Assembly: GCA_037176705.1 (NCBI GenBank)
Contig: CM073886.1
Span: 24,909,501-24,973,500, forward strand
Direction: 5' to 3'
Length of the DNA: 64,000 bases
From: Molossus alvarezi
Taxonomy: Eukaryota; Chordata; Mammalia; Chiroptera; Molossidae
A model generated the notes under the pieces. That model was not told where the DNA came from, did no database searches, and saw nothing but the letters and a program-made list of their open reading frames with translations. The stretch's first letter is position 1. Every line of letters starts with the position of its first letter. The position numbers were made by a program, and so were the translations under genes. Positions 11,134 to 20,472 of the stretch are shown one piece after another.

Positions 11134-12037
11134 GACTTCCGGTCAAGATGGTGGCGTAGGTAAACGCGGTATCGCGTCCTCCCACAACCACATCAAAGTT
11201 ACAACTAAACTAAAGAACAATCATCATTCAAAACCGCCTGAAATCAAGCTGAATGGAAGTCGTACAACTACGGAACTAAGGGGAAAAAAAAAAAGCAGCT
11301 ACATCCAGACCGGTAGGAGGGGCGGCGGCGCGAGGGGGGGCGGCGCAGCGGTAGCGGAGCGCGCAGACGGGCTGGTCCCACACCCAAGCGTGGTGGATAA
11401 AAATCAGGAGGCTCCCGCGGCTGGGAAGGTCCTTCCTGAGGACTGAGGGGTCCCCGTCCCACACCAGGTGCCCCGTTCAGGGTTCCAGTGCCAGGAAGAG
11501 AAGTCCCCATAACTTCTGGCTGGAAAAACCAGCGGAAACTGAGGCTCAGGGAGGCTGAAGCGGCTGGAGCCCCAGGCAGCTCCCTAAAGGGCCCGCGCAC
11601 GGACTTATCGGACTCTCTCCCTCTAAGCTCGGAGGGGAGGCAGCTCGAGGGGCACCAGAGACATACAGGGAAGAACTGAGCGGTTTGGCACTGGAGCGAG
11701 CGCTGGAGAGGGGCCTTCCTCGGGGACAAACGTGCTGTAAGAGGCCTTTGTTCCTTTGGTGAGCCCTTCCCCGGGGGCGGCAGACAGAAGCCATATCTGG
11801 GACTCCAGCAACCTGGCTCGCACTGGTAGCCCCGCCCTGCTGACTCCCTGAGGCCCCGCCCCGCCCGCCCCACACAACTTTCAAGCTGTTGTCACTTGCT
11901 TAACCATAGGATTGGCCGGTCTTGGATCCTGCTTCAGGTTTTTCCTAAATTCTTTCAAACGAGCAGCACCGGGTCTCAGCGAGCCCCATACCGCTCATTA
12001 AGTAATACACAGAAACAAACACAGGGAGGCAGCCAAA
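11134..12037 (+). promoter_or_regulatory. HAL1 5' UTR / internal promoter region, CpG rich
   Basis: It opens with GGTCAAGATGGTGGC, which contains an AAGATGG core as in the YY1 site at the start of mammalian L1s. The stretch 11310-11870 is dense in CpG and includes GCCCCGCCCCGCCC, an Sp1-type GC box, at about 11855. L1-type 5' UTRs carry an internal RNA polymerase II promoter, and promoter activity here is inferred from that. The first ~150 bp and last ~50 bp match the older copy at 36538-36870, while the middle does not. Confidence 0.72.
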
Positions 12038-12979
12038 ATGAGGATACAAAGAAACAGGTCCCAAATGAAAGAACAGAACAAAACCCCAATAAAAGAACTA
12101 AGCGAAAGGGAGATAAGCAACCTAACAGATACTGAGTTCAAAATACTGCTTATAAGGATGCTCAATGAACTTAGTGAGAACCTCAGTGAACTTAGGGAGG
12201 GCCTCAAGAGCATAAAAAAGGACCAGTTAGAAATCATGGATACACAGTTAGAATTAAAGGAGGCATTAACTGAAATAAAGAATAATTTACACAGCTTCAA
12301 TAATAGAGTATGTAGATCCAAGGAGCAAACCATCGATTTGGTATATAAGGAAGCAAAAAATCCCCAATCAGAACAGCAAAAAGAAAAAAGAATCCAAAAA
12401 AATGAGGATAGAGTAAGGAGCCTCTGGGATAACTTCAAGCGTGCCAACATTCGCATCTTGGGGGTGCCCGAAGGAGAAGAGAGAGAACAAGAAATCAAAA
12501 ACCTGTTTGAAACAATAATGGCAGAAAACTTTCCTAACTTGGTGAAGGAAACAGACATACAAGTCCAGGAAGCACAGAGAGTCCCAAACAAGATGAACCC
12601 CAAGAGGCACACACCAAGACACATCATCATCAAAATGCAAAAGGTTCAAGACAAAGAGAGAATATTAAAAGCAGCAAGAGAAAGGCAGATAGTTACCTAC
12701 AAGGGAGTACCCATTAGGCTGTCAGCTGATTTCTCAAAAGAAACTTTGCAGGCCAGAAGGGAGTGGCAAGAAATATTTAGAGTGATGAAAACCAAGAACC
12801 TACAACCAAAATTACTCTATCCTGCAAAGCTGTCATTTAGAATCGATGGACATACAAAAACTTTCCCAGACAAGAAAAAGTTAAAGGAGTTCATCACCAC
12901 CAAACCATTATTATATGAAATGATGAAGGGTCTTTTTGAAGAAAAAGATAAAATGTATGAACAAACAAAATGGCAATGA
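12038..12979 (+). CDS. ORF1: HAL1 ORF1p, L1-type RNA-binding chaperone, intact
   Basis: A 313-residue ORF1p, compared with roughly 340 in human L1. Residues 1-40 are basic. About 40-90 form a coiled coil for trimerisation, with leucines at 45, 49, 52 and 56 in perfect a/d spacing and two tandem heptads, ELSENLS and ELREGLK. About 130-215 is the RRM, with NIRILGV (137-143) as RNP2 and HIIIKM (195-200) as RNP1. About 220-290 is the C-terminal domain, with YKGVPIRLSADFS and the ARREWQEIF helix. The ATG follows the usual L1-like leader GGCAGCCAAA. No stops or frameshifts are seen. ORF1p packages element RNA into particles. Downstream, where L1 would carry ORF2, there is only 3' UTR, so reverse transcriptase must come from elsewhere. 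Confidence 0.93.
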   Translation: MRIQRNRSQMKEQNKTPIKELSEREISNLTDTEFKILLIRMLNELSENLSELREGLKSIKKDQLEIMDTQLELKEALTEIKNNLHSFNNRVCRSKEQTIDLVYKEAKNPQSEQQKEKRIQKNEDRVRSLWDNFKRANIRILGVPEGEEREQEIKNLFETIMAENFPNLVKETDIQVQEAQRVPNKMNPKRHTPRHIIIKMQKVQDKERILKAARERQIVTYKGVPIRLSADFSKETLQARREWQEIFRVMKTKNLQPKLLYPAKLSFRIDGHTKTFPDKKKLKEFITTKPLLYEMMKGLFEEKDKMYEQTKWQ

Positions 12980-13352
12980 ATGCATATCTATCAACAATGG
13001 AATCTACAAACAAAAGGAACAGGAAGAACAGAAACATTCTCATAGATACAGAGAACATTTTGGTGGTTGCCAGTTGGGAAGGGGATTGGGGGAATGGGTG
13101 AAAAAGGTGAAGGGATTAAGAAGCACAAATTCATTGCTAGACTGACAAACCTCAAAGGGAAAGGGGTTGGGAGGGTGGGAAGAAATAAACCAAAGAACCT
13201 ATATGCATAACCAATGGACACAGACAATAATGTGGGAAAAGGTGGGAGGGGGGCGGGAGTGGGGAGGAGGGGGTCAATGGGGGGAAAATGTGGAACATCT
13301 GTAATACATTTTACATCCAACAATAAAGATTTGGAAAAAAAAAAAAAAAAAA
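12980..13352 (+). other. HAL1 3' UTR and first poly(A)
   Basis: It follows the ORF1 stop directly. It holds a G-rich tract (13232-13284), an AATAAA at 13322 and an 18-base A run (13335-13352). It is near-identical to 431-799 and recognisably related to 37916-38268. A minus-strand proline-rich frame here is open only because the opposite strand is G-rich. Confidence 0.85.
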
Positions 13353-13534
13353 TAGACCTTAACTTGGGCAGGGCACCCAAGGATGTTCATTTGATTGTTC
13401 CATGGTTACATATATTTTTGTACCTCTCAAATATTACATGGTAAACATGGACACAAGGAAATGATTTGAAGAACAGGATGTGCAACCAAATAAAGAAGGA
13501 AAATTTCAAGCAAAAAAAAAAAAAAAAAAAAAAA
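13353..13534 (+). other. 3'-transduced flanking sequence with second poly(A)
   Basis: About 159 bp of sequence absent from the other two HAL1 copies lies between the element's own poly(A) and a 23-A tail (13512-13534). It sits inside the 18-bp target-site duplication, so it arrived together with the HAL1. AATAAA at 13489-13494 is 18 nt before the second poly(A), the normal cleavage spacing. The natural reading is read-through of the weak HAL1 signal at the parent locus, with copying of its downstream flank. Confidence 0.88.
13489..13494 (+). terminator. AATAAA polyadenylation signal used by the transducing transcript
   Basis: A canonical hexamer 18 nt before the second poly(A). It belongs to genomic sequence carried from the source locus. 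Confidence 0.8.
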
Positions 13535-13552
13535 GAAATTGAGTGCAATTTC
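13535..13552 (+). repeat. Target-site duplication, right copy, of HAL1 copy 2
   Basis: Identical to 11116-11133 over 18 bases. SPIN transposase coding resumes here. Confidence 0.97.
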
Positions 13553-14926
13553 TTTATCTAACGACACTGTCTACAGAAGAATAGATGACATGCCTGCTGA
13601 TATCCTTGATCAGGTAATCCAGGAAATTAAATCTGCTCCACTTCCAATATTTAGCATCCAGCTTGATGAATCTACAGATGTCACAAACTGTTCACAGTTA
13701 CTGGTTTTACACAAGGTATATTAATGATGGCGACTTTAAAAATGAGTTTCTTTTTTGCAAACCTCTTGAAACGACAATTACTGCACGTGATGCATTTGAA
13801 ACAATTGGTTCATTTCTGAAAGAGCATAAGATCTCTTGGGAAAAGGTTTGTGGTATTTGAACAGATGGTGCTCCAGCTATGCTAGGACGTCAATCTGGAT
13901 TTCAACGTTTGGCACTGAATGAGTCACCAAAAGTCGTCAGAACTCACTGCATGATTTATCAGCAAATATTAGCAACAAAGACGCTGCTACAAGAGGTACA
14001 AGAAGTAATGAAAGTGTCATAAGTTCTGTCAATTTTGTAAAGGCGAGTACTTTAAACAGTCGACTGTTTTCGCAACTGTGCAACAAATTGGATGCGCCAA
14101 ACAATATTCTGCTATTTCACACTGAAGTGAGATGGTTGTCAACAGGAAAAGTTTTAAAATGTGTTTTTGAGCCTCGTGATGAACTCAAAATGTTTTTAAA
14201 TCAGAAAGCAAGACCACAGTTCAAAGTACTTTTCAGTAATAAAAGTGAACTACAGAAAATAGTTTACTTGGTTGACATCTTTGCCATCTTGAATAAGTTA
14301 AATTTATTACTGCAAGGACCAAATGCAACATACCTTGATTTGTCTGAAAAGATCAGATCATTCCAAATAAAACTTGAGCTTTGGCAAAAAAAAAAAAAAA
14401 AAATTGGATGAAAATAAAATTTACATGTTGCCTACCTTATCTGCTTTCTTTGAAGAACATGACATTGAACCATACAAAAAGATTACGATGATCATTTCTG
14501 TGAAAGAACACTTGCACATGCTTGCAGATGAAATTTCATCGTACTTTCCAAATCTACCTGACACCCCATTTGCACTTGCGAGAAGCCCATTCACAGTCAA
14601 AGTTGAAGATGTTCCTAAGACAACACAAGAGGAGTTCATTGAATTTATTAACAGCGATGCAGTGAGAACTGATTTCTCTACAATGCCAACTACAAAATTC
14701 CGGATCAAGTGTTTGCAGTCATATCCTGTCTGAGACTGTGTTGCACCTTTTTCTTCCATTTCCAACAACATATCTTTGTGAAACAGGGTTTTCCAGCTTG
14801 TTGGTTATCAAGTCTAAATACAGAATTAGACTTGTTGTGGAAGATGATCTTCACTGTGTTCTTACAAAGACTGCTGCAAGAATTTCTGATCTGGTGAGAA
14901 AGAAGCAATCTCAACCTTCACCCTGA
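13535..14926 (+). pseudogene. SPIN hAT transposase, catalytic and C-terminal segment (broken)
   Basis: It continues the frame left at 11133 (KLSAIS then LSNDTVYRR). IQLDESTDVT carries the first acidic catalytic region of the hAT RNase-H-like fold and TDGAPAMLG the second. LLFHTEVRWLS is a typical hAT block. The end (LPFPTTYLCETGFSSLLVIKSKYR) is the hAT C-terminal dimerisation region. Visible damage: a shift at about 13715, a stop at 13858, a one-base loss near 14015, an A-run expansion at 14386-14403 that shifts frame, and a further loss at about 14730 that creates a stop. HCMIYQQ stands where I would expect HCMIHR, likely a missense change. The copy cannot make active transposase. Confidence 0.85.
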
Positions 14927-15267
14927 CATTGGCTTTTTACCCATACTGTTGCAAAACGTAGCAATGTAGTTTACTGTTGTTATGTTAAGACTGTTACCCA
15001 TGCTACACCATGCTTCAAAACAAAATTTCATTTATTTGTAATTAGAAATAAATATTTCATAATATATAATTACATATTGTTTTTGTGATTAATCATTATG
15101 CTTTAATTCTGTTCAATTTGTGACAATGAAAATACATCCTGCATATCAGATATTTACATTACGATTCATAACAGTAGCAAAATTACAGTTATGAAGTAGC
15201 AACAAAAATGATTTTATGTTTGGGGGTCACCACAACACAAGGAACTGTATTAAAGGGTCACAGCATT

Positions 15268-15287
15268 AGGAAGGTTGAGAACCACTG
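15268..15287 (+). repeat. SPIN right terminal inverted repeat
   Basis: Ends GGTTGAGAACCACTG, the inverted partner of the left terminus. Confidence 0.88.
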
Positions 15288-15499
15288 AACCACATGTTTA
15301 GAGAGATGCCCAATAGTAAAAACACAAGTGTTCCCCTGAAGGAGGATAAAAAATGTAAAACACATACATAAGAAGTTAAATAGTAGCAGCATCAAGTACT
15401 TCTGAAGGTCGTGTTTATTAGTCTGACAAGTTCAGGATATAGAATGCACCATTTTGTTCATCAATATATTTCCAGAAACTACTATTGAACATGTAGCTA

Positions 15500-15645
15500 A
15501 TAGAGAGCTCAAAAATGTTTATTGTTGAGGTAGTGAACACTCAATGCAATATACAGACAATGTATTATACAACTGTACACCTGAAACCTATGCAATTATA
15601 TTAACCAATGTCACCCCAGTAAATTCAAGAAAAATTATTTGTTGA
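15500..15645 (+). repeat. L1 3' UTR end
   Basis: 'acaactgtacacctgaaacc' and 'taaccaatgtcaccccagtaaatt' match the laurasiatherian L1 3' terminus. The same element end appears reversed at 28012-28235 and 41195-41435. Confidence 0.75.
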
Positions 15646-15689
15646 GCAGGAGAATAAATATAGAGGTCTGGAGTTATAGTTGGTAAGGC

Positions 15690-15850
15690 TTATAGGAGGC
15701 AGTAGCCTACAATTTGTAAGAGAATGTGCAGAGGCATAATTAAGACCTTAGATTCTGGAGCCAGGAAGTCTGGATTCAAATCCTAGCCATATCACTTACA
15801 ACCCATGTGACTTTGGACAAATTTTTTAACCTCATCATGTCTCAGTTATT
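15690..15850 (+). repeat. MIR SINE
   Basis: 'ttctggagccaggaagtctgg', 'gactttggacaaattttttaacctc' and 'tctcagttattttatcc' follow the MIR order. Confidence 0.75.
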
Positions 15851-15890
15851 TTATCCAAAAAAAAAAAAGGCAACAATTAAGATACATACA

Positions 15891-16101
15891 TCCCGGTTTG
15901 TGTGGCTTCAGTGGTTGAGCATCGACCCATACACCAATAGGTCACCAGTTCGATTCCCAGTCAGGGCACATGCCCAGGTTGTGGGCTTGATCCCCAGTAG
16001 GGGGCATGCAGGAGGCAGCCAATCGATGTTCTCTCTCATTGATGTTTCTATCTCTCCCTCTCCCTTGCTCTCTCTCTAAAATCAATAAAGAAAAAAAAAT
16101 T
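15891..16101 (+). mobile_element. VES SINE, short-tail type
   Basis: tRNA-like head with GGTTGAGCATCGACCC and box B GTTCGATTCC, then 'gtagggggcatgcaggagg', a CT run and 'taaaatcaataaag'. The flanks 15871-15890 and 16102-16120 (CAACAATTAAGATACATACA / CAACAAAAAGATACCTACA) are the target-site duplication. Confidence 0.92.
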
Positions 16102-16121
16102 CAACAAAAAGATACCTACAT

Positions 16122-16484
16122 TATCCAGTGGTGAAAAGGATTAGATACATGCCAAGTACTTAGAATATATTAAATACTATATATGGTTAAGTGGTGGTGG
16201 TGATGATGATGACCATGGTAAAAATGATGGAGACTCATACTGACTGAGCCAAAGCACAAGTGTTTAGCGGATGGAAACACTGGCTTGATAGTAGGTATGT
16301 AGTAGGGGAGCAGAGGAACATACAAGGGGAGGAGATCCAGACTAGAAATCTCTAGATTTCCCCAAATAGCATTTGGATGTTAAGGTGCAGGTACCTGAAA
16401 GTTTTATGAGGGAGTGCTCATCAAGGGGTGTCTTAGAAGATGCAGAAATAAATTGCATGTCTTTTAATAATGCAAATATGAGGC
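16122..16484. other. No recognised feature
   Basis: Contains a short GGT/GAT triplet run at about 16190-16212. Otherwise unassigned. Confidence 0.45.
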
Positions 16485-16860
16485 TATCAACAGGAAATTG
16501 GCCTAGTGAGCTTTGTTGTATTTATACTGTGGAGTACTATGCAGCAATTAAAAAGAATGAAGTCAACCTACACATAAGAATTTGGAAAAATCTCCAAGTC
16601 ATATCATTGAGTGAAAAAAAAAAAAGCATGTTGCCAAACAATAATAAATTATGATACTACTCATACACACATATTTCTACATATTTTCTATTCTACGTAT
16701 TTCCTATCAACACATATGTTCACAAATACAAAGAATGAGGTCTGAAAGTTCACACATCAAACTGATGCAGATGAAGAATCTGGAAAGAGAAAAACAATCT
16801 GGGGGATAAAAAAGTGGTCACAGGGATTCCATCCGCATCCTCCAGGCTTTGATTTTTAAT
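16485..16860 (+). repeat. Old L1 fragment: ORF2 C-terminus and 3' UTR
   Basis: The frame 16373-16654 includes YTVEYYAAIKKNE, the conserved segment near the C-terminus of L1 ORF2p. It is followed by a degraded end with an A-rich break and typical L1 3' UTR composition. Confidence 0.72.
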
Positions 16861-17475
16861 AAAGGAGGATGATTCAGGCATTATTTATATAAACAAAAAG
16901 TAACAATTTTTTAAAGAAACTTGTTTGCATAGAAGAGAGACTAGAAGCTGAAAGCTTAATTAGAAGGCATTGCAGTTTTCTGGGTTTGAGGCAATAGATA
17001 GCAATATCTGTGACGGGAATGACAAGAATTATATACTACATGAATCAACAAAACATAGTAGAGCCAGAGAGAGAGTGAGAGGGGACACTCAAGGTCGGTT
17101 TAGTGACAGGCACAGTGACACCAAAGCTCTGAGAACAGCTATCACCCAAGACTGAAAACACTACAGCATGCATGCGAATTGCTTTCTTTAGCATAATAAT
17201 GACTGGATTCAGTCAATTATTTTGTCAATTAATTAATCAGTTGGCCCAGAGCTGTTTTAACAGCTTTACAGAACAACTGCAAAGAAACCCCCCAAACAGT
17301 TGATTTGATATTGAGTAGCTAGAGCTTTGGTCTTTGTTTCTTCTTAATAAGAAACAACCCCATTGAGACCAGAGTATTATCCTTTTATCAGTGCATTGAA
17401 TGTGATGCACTGACTAAATGGTTCACTATTGATCTGGAAAAGGTATTTTTATACCATAAAGAGGGGGTATTTCAG
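16861..17475. other. No recognised feature
   Basis: AT-rich, no gene or repeat recognised. Confidence 0.45.
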
Positions 17476-17595
17476 GCCCTGGCCAGGTAGCTCAGTTGGT
17501 TACAGCATCATCCCAATACATCAAGGTTGCAGGTTCGATTCCAGTCATGGCACATACAAGAATCAATGAATTCATTAATAAGTAGAACAATGAAC

Positions 17596-17638
<43 letters not shown>

Positions 17639-17690
17639 TCACTCTCTCCCCCTTTTTCTCTCTATAAAATCAGTAAATAAGATTTTTTTT
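17476..17690 (+). mobile_element. tRNA-derived bat SINE, 'caatacaccaaggttgc' type
   Basis: The head CCCTGGCCAGGTAGCTCAG is followed by 'catcatcccaatacatcaagg' and box B GTTCGATTCC, then a body with 'cacatacaagaatcaatgaa', an expanded CT run (17600-17650) and an A/T tail. It lacks the 'gggggcatgcaggagg' block of the VES copies, so it is a separate subfamily. The duplication is AAGAGGGGGTATTTCA (17460-17475) / AAGAAGGGGTATTTCA (17691-17706). Confidence 0.87.
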
Positions 17691-17706
17691 AAGAAGGGGT
17701 ATTTCA

Positions 17707-20235
17707 AGCCCTATGTAACTTGGGTTTAAGCATTTCTGATTAATCCAGAGCCAAAGTGAATATTTTACTTATGTCCAAGCAAAATAGCATTTACAATGCC
17801 CTGACCTATTCAAAGCTCACATATAGTCCTTTTTCCTTCCGACAATAAATCCATAAAAAATAATGTTATTGAATCAAGTTTAATATTAATATTATAGGAA
17901 ATTGTCCATTGGCAATACCAAATAAAGTTCTTTTCTGTTTCATTTAATTAATATAAGATGCAAGAGAAGTAAATCATACAAGTTCTTTTTCTTGAGCAAA
18001 TAAGGTTGGTTGTCCATGGATGGGCTTCCAGAGGCCTGAGAACATTCTGAAATGTTATGCAAAATTCTCCAAAATTGCCATGTTAATTTGGCCTTGTTAG
18101 GTTGTTGGGGGGCAAGAGTCCATAATTTAAATAAGTTCTAAAAATAAAAACTCTTAAGAACTGCTATAATTTGTTTACAAAAATTATGTCTTCCTAGCTA
18201 ATTGAATCATGCTAAGGGGGTGGGGATTGCTGATTCAGACAATATTAAATTGAAGTTATTCATAGTAAGTCACTCTTTTAAGGAAATTATGACATGTGAG
18301 CCTACAACAGTTTTTGAAAATCATAGTTGGTGACGAACCCAATGTTTCTCAGAAACACTATTTATGAAGAAAATTTCAGAAACACTAAGAAGAAACATTT
18401 CAAGGAGAAAAAGTCTTCATCTGGTTGAGAAAACCCTGGGACACTTTTGGAAGCACTGTACCGTCCATTGTAGAATAGATACGAATTTGTAGACAAAGGA
18501 TGGATGAGTGAGTGCTATGTTAAAATAAGTGTTGACCAAAGTCATGGACATAGGAAAAGGCACATCATCTTCAATAGCTGAAACATTCAGGGCAAAAGTA
18601 AGAGATAAGAAATGTAGCCTTGGACCTGACCAAGAAAAAATGGACCCTATTCAATTAATGTCTCTGATCAAGAGGATGATATGAAAAAGTAGATCTATCT
18701 AAGTGGAGGTAAAAGAAGGATTTGAGGAGAATAGAATACCTGTAGAGTAATCTGGAGAATAGCCAGGATGGAAAGGATTAGCCACAAAGACCAGGTTAAA
18801 AAAAAAAAGAAAAACCACCTAGGTTTATGAGGTAGCCTGTAGTTGTCTGGGGCAACTGCCTGGGGTCAAAATTTCTGTCCAGAATTATTGCCTCTTGAAA
18901 TGCTTAGTTGGCATGTGCAGACAAAGACACAAACACTTAGCATCTGCTATACCAAGCCCTAGGATGAAGCATGTACAATAATCCTTCCCCTAATAAACTG
19001 GCCTTTGTAGGGAAAAAAAAAAAATAGTTCTGGTTCTCAGTCCATAACAATACTGTCTCAGCAAATGCCAAAGGACAGGAATAAATTACTTCCTGAAGTC
19101 TCTGGACCTCAGTTACAATCTGAATTCCTTGCCTCCTTCACCAATGTGGGAAAACATACCAACAAACGTTCTCATTCGAGGTGTCAACTCCCTCTTTCTT
19201 GGCTTGGAGAAGGGTAGCTCTGCTTGTCTTCATCACACTCTCCCCCCTGGCCAAGGGTCATTCTGAATAGAAAATGTCCACTTTCTCTAGGAACCATGAC
19301 ATTGTAGCATTGGAAGTGACTCTCGGGTCTCCCCATCACACAACCAACAGAACATGAGCTTCAAGATCATTACCTGGCATAGAATCACTAGAACAACTTC
19401 AATAGGGAGGAGAGGAACCACTAGATGGGAATCTGATCGTGTGCAGAGATTTACAAACTGCAGAAGACGTGCCTGGTCCTCTGTTTTTCCAAGTGTTCTT
19501 TGGTGGGAAATAATAAATCCCTCCTTGTTTAAGTCACTTGTGGCTGGACTTGTTACTTTTGGGTTTCAGCACATCCAAGAGGAAAATGGCTCCCTTTACA
19601 AGGACTGGAATAGAAGAAATGGGCCAAACATGAAAATCTCAACCACACTGCATTAATTAGCAACTAAGCAGTAGTTAGGTATCTTTGAGCAGAAACCTCA
19701 TTTTGAACTCCATTTGGTGAGCAATGACTTTGTGAAGTCCTGAGACAACCTAGAACTTCCACATAATAATATTTCCTCCTGAATATTTTGAACTAAAAAG
19801 TTACTTTTGAACAAGGTGCTCCAGAGTCCATGTGTCATTTATAAAATTATCTTGTTGCTCTGTAGTGAGGAAGAATTTTTTTATTGTCTGGAAGTTTTTT
19901 GTTCAAATTTCATTTTGTTTGATAATTGTGCCAGGTATAAAAGTCCTTCATTATTTAAGAATTATAGTCAGCAAAATGAGTAGGTATGTAGATAAGTAGA
20001 CATCCATTATAGATGATGAAGAGCTTTCCACCAATGTCATAGACAGACATAGGAACGGAAGGGTTGATAGATATGTCAATGTAAGAAACATTCAAACTGT
20101 GAAGAATTTTTGTGAGTTTATTTGAGTCACACTGTTGACAATTGTTGGGAAGCAAAATCTCAACAGATTGAGACAATGCTCCAGAGAATGGCAGTTTGCA
20201 CCTTATTTTATACATTACAATCAAAAGAGAAGACG
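17707..20235. other. No recognised feature (2.5 kb)
   Basis: AT-rich DNA without a repeat that I can name and without a credible exon. Frames such as 19354-19656 and 19955-20314 (minus) show no domain. Confidence 0.45.
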
Positions 20236-20438
20236 CACCCGGCCAGTGTGGCTCAGTGGTTGAGCATCGACCCATGCACCAAGAGGTCTCCAGTTCAATT
20301 GCCAGCCAGGGCACATGCCCAGGTTTATGCCAAATCCCCAGTGGGGGGCATGCAGGAGGTGATCAATTGATGTTTTCTCTCATCAATGTTTCTATCTCTC
20401 TCTCCCTCTCCCTTCCTCTCTCTCTCTCTCTCTCTCTC

Positions 20439-20468
<30 letters not shown>
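20236..20468 (+). mobile_element. VES SINE, short-tail type, with CT/GA tail
   Basis: Head GGCCAGTGTGGCTCAGTGG, box B GTTCAATTGCC, 'gtggggggcatgcaggagg', then a CT run that switches at 20440/20441 to a GA run of similar length instead of ending in AATCAATAAA. A clean target-site duplication is not obvious. Confidence 0.85.
20415..20468. repeat. (CT)n(GA)n inverted repeat
   Basis: About 26 bases of CT are joined directly to about 28 bases of GA, making a near-perfect palindrome able to fold into a hairpin. Confidence 0.9.

Positions 20469-20472
<4 letters not shown>

Larger units (their letters stand above)
11134..13534 (+). mobile_element. HAL1 (half-L1) retrotransposon, copy 2, full length, with 3' transduction
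   Basis: Between perfect 18-bp target-site duplications lie, in order: a 5' UTR of about 904 bp starting GACTTCCGGTCAAGATGG; an intact ORF1 (12038-12979); a 3' UTR with AATAAA and a first poly(A) (13335-13352); about 159 bp of unrelated sequence with its own AATAAA; and a 23-base second poly(A). There is no ORF2. It must therefore have been mobilised in trans by an L1 reverse transcriptase, the known mode for HAL1. The element is young: its 3' end is nearly identical to the copy at 1-799. Confidence 0.92.
10039..15287 (+). mobile_element. SPIN (Space Invader) hAT DNA transposon, near full length, autonomous form, split by a HAL1
   Basis: The left end CAGCAGTTCTCAACCTGTGG and the right end ...GGTTGAGAACCACTG are inverted relatives and match the SPIN termini as I know them. 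So do the subterminal stretches ('aaaacacatatttctgatgg' on the left, 'gaactgtattaaagggtcac' on the right). The 8-base flanks ACCTACAT (10031-10038) and AACCACAT (15288-15295) agree at six positions, fitting the 8-bp duplication of hAT elements. Removing the HAL1 and one copy of its TSD (11134-13552) leaves about 2.83 kb, which holds a broken transposase reading frame. SPIN is known to have entered several tetrapod lineages by horizontal transfer, including vespertilionid bats. Confidence 0.88.

Noticed and set aside
12991..13380. Minus-strand proline-rich frame, also at 511-774
   Set aside because: It is the complement of the G-rich HAL1 3' UTR. C-rich strands have few stops, and recurrence only reflects that the element is repeated.
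13353..13511. Transduced segment as an exon or gene
   Set aside because: No open frame of note and no splice context. Position between two poly(A) tails inside the duplication is explained by read-through.
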